Positions 56,671 through 64,000 of a DNA stretch of 64,000 nt are shown here, piece by piece (positions within the stretch are counted from its first letter, which is position 1; every line of letters starts with the position of its first letter). Origin of the DNA: Acidaminococcus hominis (GTDB lineage Bacteria > Bacillota > Negativicutes > Acidaminococcales > Acidaminococcaceae); the NCBI RefSeq assembly GCF_021044795.1, contig NZ_JAJNOP010000011.1. One strand, given 5' to 3'. The position numbers were made by a program, and so were the translations under genes. The notes beneath the pieces were generated by a model, which saw nothing but the letters and a program-made list of their open reading frames with translations, ran no database searches and was not told where the DNA came from.

Positions 56671-56699
56671 ATCATAACAGCAATAAAAGTGGTTTTCAA
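56671..56699 (-). promoter_or_regulatory. Promoter of candidate small RNA
   Basis: TTGAAA and TATGAT are 17 bases apart on the minus strand. A TATAC-GAAA-GTATA palindrome lies just upstream (56701-56714). Confidence 0.65.
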
Positions 56700-56779
56700 T
56701 TATACGAAAGTATACACTTTTATCTTTTTATCAGTTTTTATGCGTTTTTTCTTGCTTTTTATGCGATAAAGGAAAATAA

Positions 56780-57225
56780 AATATGCCGGGAATGGGACTT
56801 GCGGACAAGGCAGTGTTTGGGCTGTCAGAAGCGATTAGAACGGGTTCTGGGGTTGCTGGTCCAGGTATTAGCCTGGAAAAGCTGGAAAATTGCTTTGTTA
56901 ACACTTTAGTGTGTTGTATTTCATTTTATTCATGTTATAATAAAGATACAAGCAATGAATTTCTAGGAACCGATTTCACAAGGTATAGGTAATTCATTAT
57001 TGACGGACATGCGTTTTTCACTTGTGGACGGAGGACGAGAAATCCACGGCTTTAGCAGAGCTTCTCCCCCATGGAGTTCTGCGGCGATAACCTATCCCCC
57101 GCAGGTATGTTCCCTCCCCTTGGAACGAATCCTGCCTCCTTTCCCGTTTTGTTTTTGAAAAAGACAGCCTGTGTTGCCACCCCCATTGGCACACAGGCTG
57201 TCTTTTTTGGTTGTGGGGGGAGATG
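56780..57225. other. Gene-free region with a strong terminator-like hairpin
   Basis: The stem AAAAAGACAGCCTGTGT/ACACAGGCTGTCTTTTT (57158-57207) could end transcripts from either side. No gene is supported next to it. Confidence 0.5.
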
Positions 57226-57800
57226 CAGTACGGTCAGCGAACTTCCTGGTGCTGGTGCAGGGAATCCTCGCGAATTTTTAATAACAGTACGGTCGGCAGG
57301 GTCTAGCACTGGTGCCGGGGTTTGAGAAGCAACTACAGAAAAATTGCCCAAGGGCAATTTTTAGCTGGAGAAAACTCTGTACCGGATTTTTGGTCGACGT
57401 TCTCAACGGGTGTGGTGCAGGCAGCCTACTTTTGAACCCCATCCCGGCTGCGTTTTACTCTTGGGCGCAGCCACCCTTCCCCTTCTCCAGTGCACGCCAA
57501 GCAGTGCACTGGTAAGTGGAAGGCAGACGCGGCGCCGGCGCCGCGAAAAGCTTTGATAAACTTCTATCGTCGCCTATGGCGACACTTCCTACACGCTTGC
57601 AGGAAGCGTTCTATAGCCACTACTGGTCAATTGTTAATCGTTACGATAGCTTTACCACTACATTCGCTATCAAAAACATCTACAGTCCCGGCCAGCACTA
57701 CCCCATGCCCTCCCCGCCTATGAGGAAGGGGAGGGACAGGCCACACCAAGAATCCAAGGCCCTGGGTGGGGAAGGCTCCTTCTGCGGCGCTGGCGCCGCC
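57226..57800. repeat. Mosaic palindromic repeat, complete copy
   Basis: The core lies at 57392-57442. The first hairpin is GGCTGCG/CGCAGCC, the second CCAGTGCA/TGCACTGG and the third GCGGCGCC/GGCGCCGC. Then CTATCGTCGCC-TAT-GGCGAC, CTTCCT...AGGAAG and the right block 57617-57799 follow. It is the clearest copy for comparing with the others. Confidence 0.82.
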
Positions 57801-57896
57801 ATATATTCTGAAAAAGCACCGCACAGTTTCGTAGAAACTGTAGTACGTCGTCCTTTTTCTTCAGCACTACCTGTCAGCCCCCATCCAATCCCCCGA
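57801..57896. repeat. Third copy of the 95-bp block
   Basis: It matches 44381-44475 and 44546-44640 except for compensating changes in the hairpin stem (57821-57843). Confidence 0.8.
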
Positions 57897-57905
57897 TTTC
57901 ACACA

Positions 57906-57954
57906 AAAAAGCATTCCGCCAAAAGTTCTATACTTCTGGCGGAATGCTTTTTTT
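57906..57954. terminator. Terminator of autotransporter 57969-62876
   Basis: AAAAAGCATTCCGCC/GGCGGAATGCTTTTT, the same hairpin as at 44651, with only loop differences. Confidence 0.88.
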
Positions 57955-57968
57955 ACCTTATTTCACAT

Positions 57969-60900
57969 TTACATACGTCTTGTAATCGTTACACCATATG
58001 TGAAGCCTTGTTTCACTCCGTTCCACCCGGTGACTCTCACATCGGCACCCCAGGGGTTCTCTTTCGTAACTTTGCTCTGCCAACCTAATTCCAGGAATTC
58101 GCTGGATCCTTTCATGCTGGCGTCGGGGGTGGTGTAGTCTCTATACCGGGCGGTGGCTTTGCCGTCAAATTCGTAATCCCAACCTAAGCCGGCGTAGAAG
58201 GTGGTGGTGTCTTCATCCAGATGTTTGGTCCACCGGAAGCCCAAGCGGGTCCAATAGGAATTGACGCTGTCCAGTTCGTAATCGGCGCTGCCTAAGCTGC
58301 TGTGCAGGGTGACGCTGTCGCCGCCCAGATGGGAATAGAAGAATTTGCCGTACAGGTTGTAGTCGTTGCTGTCCTGGCGGTAAATCTTGCCCAGGCCGGC
58401 GTGAGCGGCGATGTAGCCTGCTCCGGAGTTATAGGTGGTGCGGTAGCCGGCAATGCGGCCGGCATAGTCGCCGTTAAGGCGGCCGGCCCGCACCAGGCCT
58501 TCGTAGTGGACGCCGTTTTCCTGGTCTCTGCGAAGGAGGATGCCGGCGCCTACATACCGCTGGCTGCCGTCGCCCCGGGTACCGTTTTTGTAGATGGTGT
58601 AGTTGCCGGTACCGTATTCTACAAAGGGCATGATGGTGTCGGCGTAGTCTTTCTTGAAGATTCTCCGGACAAAACCCAGTTCGCCGTTGAAACCATTGGT
58701 ATCCACGGTAGAACTGCTGTTGTAGCGCAGGTTGTGACCACCCAGCATGACGTAGGGGGTAAACTTGGCTTCTACATCCCGTTCTTCTCTAGCTGCGATT
58801 TCTTCTGCGCTGAGGGTTACGTTGGCGTTTTTGGCGTCTGCGGCGTCAAGGGGTGAAGCGGCCACCATGGAAGTGCTTTGTCTGATGCTCATACCTGCCG
58901 GGCTGGAAATGTAGGGGCTGCCCATCATATCCATGGCGGCATGGTCGTCTTCCCGAAGCCGAGCGGCTTCGTGGCTTTCGGCCCAGGCGGTCAGGGCTGC
59001 CTGGAGACCGTCGGTGACGGCGGCATCGGAGCCATTGGCTACCGTGCTAGCAGCATTGGCTTGGCCGTCAGCGATCACCTCTGTATCCGGGTGCAGAATG
59101 GGCTGGCTGTCGATGGGCACATACAGGACAATGGTGTTGGCGTCCTGGGGCTTAATGTAAGCCCGACGCTGGAGGAAGGCGGCGTCGGTAACGATGTCCT
59201 TGCCGTCCATCATGGCGTAGCTGGTGTCCTTGGTGTTGATTTCGCTATTTCCGTCGTGGATCAGGTTGATGACTTCGCCCGGGTTCAGCTGGGTGGTATC
59301 CTCCACCCCGGCGTTAATGGCTGCGCCGTGAACGTCGGCGGTGCCCGTAACCTCCAGCATGGTATCCCCAGCCTTGGCGTTTGCTGGCACGTAGAAGTTC
59401 AGGGTCTGGAAATAGCCCAGATTTTCTACCGTGTTGTCCTTGGTGTAGAGATTCAGCGTATTGCCGGTGCTTTCGGTGGTGCTGTAGCCGCCGTAGAGGC
59501 TCATCATGTGGCCCAGAGTACCGGCATAGACGTTGACGGTGTTGCTATCGGCTGCGCCGTTATCCGTATAGCCTGCGGCAATCAGGTTGCCGTTGGTAAT
59601 GGGATTGCCGTCATCATCTACAGCCTCGGTGGTGCCGATGGTACCGCCAGAAATATTCAGGGTGTTGCCAGTAGTTTCACCACTTGGCGTTTTGCCGCCA
59701 ATCAGGTTCTTTTGGATGGTACCGCCTTCCACCGTAACAGTATTGCCATAGGTATCACCAGGCATAGTCGTGTACGCACCAATGACATTATCAGCCGTTA
59801 CGCCGCTGCCAAGGGTTACTTCGTTTTCAAACACATGGCTGCTCACGTCAGCCGAGCTTTCTTCTGTGCTTTTGGTTACATAACCGCCGTAGATATTTTC
59901 TGCGGTAACACTGCCGCCGCTAATATCCACCTTGTTCCAATAGGCACAGGGATCTCTGAGAACAGTTAGGCCCTCGTAAGTGTATTGTGATAGCCCGGAA
60001 GATTTGCCGCCAGCAATCGTAGAAGCACCGGAAATATTGGCCGTCGTAATGGTCAGCTGATTTTCAAGGGCAACATTGTCACTTTCGCCAGCATAAATGG
60101 TTTGTGCATCGGTTATAGAGGTTCCCGTAATCTCCAATTGGTTATTATGGGCCATAATGTTTCCTTTGCCGCCTATCAGAAGTGAAGCTTCTGGTGGAAT
60201 TGGCTCGCCGTTCGTTTCTGTCTCATAGGTCAGAGAACCTCCCGAGATAGTAAGTTTGTTGTTTTCGGAAGTTTCATTAGCATAAGCATTAACAAGCATC
60301 TGCAAACCCGAGATTTTGGCATTGGTCAGGGTTGTAGAATTGTCGAGGGCATTTTCATTGGCATTATTCGCAACAAGCATAAGCATATTGCTTACTCTAG
60401 AATCGGAGATGGAAAACGTATTATTGGAAACCGTCCTGCCATAGGCTCCTATAAGAGTAGAGGAATTGCTGTTGGAAAAAGCCAAATCACTGCCTGTAAT
60501 GGAAAATTTGTTATCACTGGTGGTTTCGTCGTTTTTGCTGCCATAGATTTGGCTAAGGCCTGTAATGGTGGAAGTATCAATAGATAATGCATTGTCCTTG
60601 GCATAGCTGTTATTTCCGCTAGCCACAGCTAATTCAAGGTTATCTCCAGTAATGGTTGCCTCTTTCAGGTTGACTTTGTTTCCGGAAACATTTCCATTAT
60701 AGGCATAACCCCCATAAAGTTGTTCCAGATTTGTCAGCTCTGTGGCTTCTATATTCACTTCATTGTTTTTAGCTTCATAAAAGTCATCCTTACTATAACC
60801 ATGGGAATAGCCGCCATAGATTGCCGCAACCTGGCTTTTATCCATTTGGGAAAGCGAAACTTTGTTATTGGAAACAGCGTCATGACCTGCATACCCGCCA

Positions 60901-62876
60901 TACAAAGACGCATTTTCTGTAAGTGTGGATTTCTCCAGTTGTATGGAGTTCTTTTCAACGGTTCCCTCAAAATGGCTATAGCCGCCATACAAGGAATCAA
61001 CACCTACTTCTGAATTGTTCTTAACAATGACGTTATTGTCCGATACATTCCCTTCAAAAGAGAGTCCGCCATATAAGGAGGTATCCCCGTACACCGAGGA
61101 ATTGTCTAAGGTGACTGTATTCTGACTGACGTTTCCTTCTTCAGATTTGCCGCCAAAAATACCCCTCGCTTCAAGTTTCGTCCAGTTATAGTCTGGTGTC
61201 TCTGTTCCCAAAGCAGCGGTTGTATTGGTCAAGGTTACTGTATTAGTTGATGCATTTAAACCGCTGTAGCCTCCGTAGATGTTGGAGATTTCGGTCCCGA
61301 TGGTACTGTCATTGATGGAAACGTGGTTATCAATGGCTTGTCCTCCATCAAAGTCATCTCCATCCGAAATATTGGTTGCTACCCCGCCGGCAATCGTATG
61401 GGTGATTTGACGGAATTCGCTCCAATGGCTATAGGAATCCGACCGACTTACTGTAACTGGCAAAGAGGCCTCTTCATCCCCTACACTTGCGCTGTAAATC
61501 TGGACCTGATTCTGTATGGCATTTTCAAACGTGGCCTGGCCGCCAATTACTGTAGACCCAATGATAGGCTTTGTAGAACCATCTTTTTTGCCAATGGTCA
61601 CGCTATTTTTTTCGGCAGAAATGGAACTGCCATTCCATTCAAACATGCCCTCTGAATATCCGCCCCAAATGTTGGCGACGCTTCCACTGATTACATCTAC
61701 TGTATTAGAAACGGCACCGCCATGGCTCATGCCGCCAAATACGCCGTCAATACTGGAATCACCCTGGATTGTCACGTGGTTTTCAATGGCGCTGAAGCCC
61801 AAGTAAGCGGTTTCGAAATCACCGCCCTGTCTATTGGCATTGGCATAAGCAGAACCACCGATAACCATATGGCTAATACTATCCGTGATGGAAACCGTAT
61901 TGTATTTTACATCCCCATTGGGGCAGAGATAGTTTGCTTCAGAAAAACCGCCAATAATCACGGCATCGTAACCATAGGAACCAGAAAAAGTTACAGCATT
62001 GGAATTGGCTTCTCCGAAGTAATTCATGCCGCCTACCATAATATCGTTTAGACCGATGTTTCTGGCTATTATGGTGTTATTTGCAGCCGTGCCCTGGGTA
62101 GCATAGCCGCCGTACACCTTACTATAAAAGTTGTCCTTTATTGTGGAAATGGTATTCTCCGTAATACCTTCTTTGCTATAGGTGCCGTCTGCTTCCTTTT
62201 GGGCAGTAGTCCCCAGATACACAGCATTTTTAACCACCGAAGCAGTTCCCGCGTCAAAATAGTACCTATGGATCCAAATAGATTGAGGATCGTCAGGTAT
62301 TCCCTGGGCGCCGCCATAGACTGATACTTCACCAGCATTTTTAACTGCTGCAGCAGTCACCGTATTTCCAGAAATCGTAAATTGTTCCTTATCGTTATCG
62401 ACCTGGGGTTCGCCTACTGTCTCAACAGTAGGCTCTTTTGTTGCTTTATAATCACTGAGAAAGCCACCAAAAAGGAAAACCTTACCGCCTTCCTGCCCAA
62501 TAGCAGTATTGCCGGCAATGGTCAGACTGTTATTACTCACCGTCGTTGCTGCAGAATTCAGATTAGAAGCCACCACGCCGCCAAAGATATTGGAGCCGGG
62601 GCCAGAAGCTGGGATTGTTCCCCCGGAAATGGTCAGCGTATTGCCAGAGGCAGAAGTTTTGCTGCCAATACCGCCGTTATCCAGATTAATCGCAGTCGTT
62701 TGCACGCCGCTGGTTTTGGTTTCGACCTTTACTTCGTCCCCGCTGATGGTCTTCGTCTCTGCCCAAGCAGGTACTGCGTACAGACCCATCCCCAGAATAC
62801 TGCTAAGCACCAATACCGTCAAAAGCTGTTTTCTTTGTCTAAAACTGTGTTGTTTTCTACCATTGTTATTCCCCAT
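57969..62876 (-). CDS. Very large autotransporter with beta-helix passenger
   Basis: 1,635 aa from ATG 62876; the frame is open upstream but the aligned starts of the sister genes (ATGGGGA) support this ATG. The signal peptide has a long charged n-region and cleaves after AVPAWA near 39. The passenger (about 40-1,130) has dozens of repeats with N-x-V/x-I ... YGGYS turns, more Glu- and Ser-rich than in the other genes. The pre-barrel region (LYGGYSTTESTGNTLNLYTK onward), linker and barrel (TPYVMLGGHNLRYNSSSTVD to TITRRM) are nearly the same as in the gene ending at 49859, but here the end is intact. It is probably a surface adhesin or shielding protein. Confidence 0.88.
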   Translation of the reverse strand: MGNNNGRKQHSFRQRKQLLTVLVLSSILGMGLYAVPAWAETKTISGDEVKVETKTSGVQTTAINLDNGGIGSKTSASGNTLTISGGTIPASGPGSNIFGGVVASNLNSAATTVSNNSLTIAGNTAIGQEGGKVFLFGGFLSDYKATKEPTVETVGEPQVDNDKEQFTISGNTVTAAAVKNAGEVSVYGGAQGIPDDPQSIWIHRYYFDAGTASVVKNAVYLGTTAQKEADGTYSKEGITENTISTIKDNFYSKVYGGYATQGTAANNTIIARNIGLNDIMVGGMNYFGEANSNAVTFSGSYGYDAVIIGGFSEANYLCPNGDVKYNTVSITDSISHMVIGGSAYANANRQGGDFETAYLGFSAIENHVTIQGDSSIDGVFGGMSHGGAVSNTVDVISGSVANIWGGYSEGMFEWNGSSISAEKNSVTIGKKDGSTKPIIGSTVIGGQATFENAIQNQVQIYSASVGDEEASLPVTVSRSDSYSHWSEFRQITHTIAGGVATNISDGDDFDGGQAIDNHVSINDSTIGTEISNIYGGYSGLNASTNTVTLTNTTAALGTETPDYNWTKLEARGIFGGKSEEGNVSQNTVTLDNSSVYGDTSLYGGLSFEGNVSDNNVIVKNNSEVGVDSLYGGYSHFEGTVEKNSIQLEKSTLTENASLYGGYAGHDAVSNNKVSLSQMDKSQVAAIYGGYSHGYSKDDFYEAKNNEVNIEATELTNLEQLYGGYAYNGNVSGNKVNLKEATITGDNLELAVASGNNSYAKDNALSIDTSTITGLSQIYGSKNDETTSDNKFSITGSDLAFSNSNSSTLIGAYGRTVSNNTFSISDSRVSNMLMLVANNANENALDNSTTLTNAKISGLQMLVNAYANETSENNKLTISGGSLTYETETNGEPIPPEASLLIGGKGNIMAHNNQLEITGTSITDAQTIYAGESDNVALENQLTITTANISGASTIAGGKSSGLSQYTYEGLTVLRDPCAYWNKVDISGGSVTAENIYGGYVTKSTEESSADVSSHVFENEVTLGSGVTADNVIGAYTTMPGDTYGNTVTVEGGTIQKNLIGGKTPSGETTGNTLNISGGTIGTTEAVDDDGNPITNGNLIAAGYTDNGAADSNTVNVYAGTLGHMMSLYGGYSTTESTGNTLNLYTKDNTVENLGYFQTLNFYVPANAKAGDTMLEVTGTADVHGAAINAGVEDTTQLNPGEVINLIHDGNSEINTKDTSYAMMDGKDIVTDAAFLQRRAYIKPQDANTIVLYVPIDSQPILHPDTEVIADGQANAASTVANGSDAAVTDGLQAALTAWAESHEAARLREDDHAAMDMMGSPYISSPAGMSIRQSTSMVAASPLDAADAKNANVTLSAEEIAAREERDVEAKFTPYVMLGGHNLRYNSSSTVDTNGFNGELGFVRRIFKKDYADTIMPFVEYGTGNYTIYKNGTRGDGSQRYVGAGILLRRDQENGVHYEGLVRAGRLNGDYAGRIAGYRTTYNSGAGYIAAHAGLGKIYRQDSNDYNLYGKFFYSHLGGDSVTLHSSLGSADYELDSVNSYWTRLGFRWTKHLDEDTTTFYAGLGWDYEFDGKATARYRDYTTPDASMKGSSEFLELGWQSKVTKENPWGADVRVTGWNGVKQGFTYGVTITRRM

Positions 62877-62882
62877 TTTTAT

Positions 62883-62906
62883 GCCAGTGCCCCCTACGGC
62901 ACCGAC
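62883..62906 (-). promoter_or_regulatory. Leader hairpin of autotransporter 57969-62876
   Basis: A 9-bp stem GTCGGTGCC/GGCACTGGC (two G-U pairs) with loop GTAGGG, 6 bases before the ATG. It is equivalent to the hairpin at 53898 with a different stem. Confidence 0.65.
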
Positions 62907-63036
62907 TTTCCCCCTTTCGCAAGGCAAGCAAAGGTTTTCCCGCAACCTTTGAGTTATAAGGTTTTTGTTATAATATTTATCACATCTTTCTACTTTATTA
63001 TAGTCTTGTTCTTTTATAAAGTCTAAGGAAAGAATA

Positions 63037-63065
63037 GTTATAGACAGGAACTAAATTGCATGAAA
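63037..63065 (-). promoter_or_regulatory. Putative promoter of autotransporter 57969-62876
   Basis: TTTCAT-N17-TATAAC on the minus strand, in a ~70-base block conserved with 54016-54084. Confidence 0.4.
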
Positions 63066-63169
63066 GGATAAGTGTACAGAAAGGTACATGATACAAGGGA
63101 GTGTGTGGTAGAGCGTTAAAGAGTACAAAAAATTGTGTGGGTGGAGGGGATAGGCAAAACTGCTGTTGT

Positions 63170-63660
63170 GATTTCCCTATTGGCACCTGCTGGGGCCAGT
63201 TTCCCTAAGGGAAAGGTCTGTCCCCGCTGGGGCTAGTACAGTGAGAATGGTAACTCAACTACAGAAAATTTTGTACCCGGATTTTTGGTCGACATTCTCA
63301 ACGGGTGTAGTGCAGACATTCTACTTTTGAACCCCATCCGCCGGCGAGTTCGCCGGCACCTTCCCCTTTTCCTGTTCGCATAGCGAACAGGTAAGTGGAA
63401 GGCAGTAATTAACTTCCTCCGTCAGCCTTTGGCTGACACCTACCACACGCTTGTGGTAGGCTTCCAGACCACCACTGGTCAATTGCTCATCGTTACGATA
63501 GCTTTACCACTACATTCACAATCAAAAACTCCTACAGAACCGGCCAGCACTACCCGATGCCCTCCCCGCCTAACAGGAAGGGGAGGGACGGGCCACACCA
63601 AGAATCCAAGGGCCCTGGGTGGGGAAGGTTCCTTCTGCGGCCAAGGGCTGCGGAAAAGCA
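63170..63660. repeat. Mosaic palindromic repeat, compact copy
   Basis: The core lies at 63297-63347. Hairpins are GCCGGCGA/TCGCCGGC, CCTGTTCGC/GCGAACAGG, GTCAGCC/GGCTGAC and CTACCACA/TGTGGTAG. The right block runs from about 63,469 to 63,650 with CCCTCCCC/GGGGAGGG. Confidence 0.8.
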
Positions 63661-64000
63661 ACACTTTTTTATCAAACAGAATATATTTATTTTGCTATTT
63701 GTTCCTTTATGAAACTCTCTTCGTCACCTTCCGGTGCCACCTCTCGAGTGGTTCGCCGTGTTCCAATCAGCAGCGTCCTTACAATTAGAAACTTTCTCCG
63801 TCAGCCCCCTTTCCACCACCCTACGGGCTGTTCCCCTTCCCCGTAAACGTGGAAGGTAGTGGCTGCCACCTCCTTCACGCTTGGTGTGCTCCCCGTCAAG
63901 TAGACAGTTCCTAATAATATAAACCTCTACGCCGCCATTTGGTAGCTATTATGTTTTTGCATAGGGGTCAAACGGCCCAAATTCCGCTGCAAACGGCCAC
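63661..64000. other. End of window, degenerate repeat modules
   Basis: Short palindromic fragments like those in the repeats recur (for example CACCTTCCGGTG and the TTCCCCTTCCCC...GGAAGG pairing). No gene is supported before the window ends. Confidence 0.4.

Noticed and set aside
56576..56677. A 33-codon plus-strand frame opposite the candidate small RNA
   Set aside because: It has no nearby ribosome site and is not hydrophobic as type I toxins are; the RNA hairpins explain the sequence better.
57052..57357. A 101-codon minus-strand frame crossing a terminator hairpin
   Set aside because: It runs through a strong hairpin, has no ribosome site and shows Pro/Ala-rich random composition.

Overview
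The window reads like the chromosome of a diderm Firmicute (Negativicutes, most plausibly Acidaminococcaceae). Firmicute-type housekeeping genes (lysine riboswitch operon, RNase J, RNase HIII, HflX next to an Alum_res-type PLP enzyme, LexA with a CGAAC-type box) sit beside large outer-membrane autotransporters that only a cell with an outer membrane could use. This assignment is inferred from gene content; no rRNA is present.

Positions 1-27,900 are ordinary, densely packed core genome. A partial DUF1858 gene is followed by rluA-like and fba on the minus strand. A secreted protein, dut and a small hypothetical come next. A lysine-riboswitch operon then carries dapB-asd-lysC-dapA. A PHP phosphoesterase, a P-loop/Asp23 fusion and rnhC follow, then a flippase-like membrane protein, a sugar epimerase and a TAXI lipoprotein. 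RNase J has its own promoter. The long run ftsK-rodZ-rimO-cinA-DEAD helicase-hflX-Alum_res ends at a clear terminator.

Positions 28,000-43,700 are mixed. They hold the first autotransporter (frame broken at an A8 tract), an abgT/M32 carboxypeptidase/tetR cluster, a solitary HicB-like protein, a UPF0489 protein and lexA with an autoregulatory box. A 1.3-kb AT-rich gene-poor stretch, a flavodoxin-family pseudogene broken by a 5-bp duplication, a zinc-ribbon protein and a malolactic-type enzyme follow.

Positions 43,700-64,000 are the unusual part. Three very large autotransporters and one truncated autotransporter barrel lie on the minus strand. They are separated by 0.8-1.4 kb non-coding regions built from a family of mosaic palindromic repeats. 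In these repeats hairpins occupy the same places but have unrelated, self-complementary sequences, as expected if structure rather than sequence is kept. Three of the genes also have a leader hairpin with a 9-bp stem and a TAGGG-containing six-base loop, again with covarying stems. Two autotransporters are out of frame at homopolymers (A8 near the N-terminus of one, G7 just before the last beta strands of another), and two share almost identical barrels. Together this looks like a surface-antigen locus set up for phase variation and recombination, with a structured repeat I do not recognise. No tRNA, rRNA, CRISPR array or transposase gene was found.
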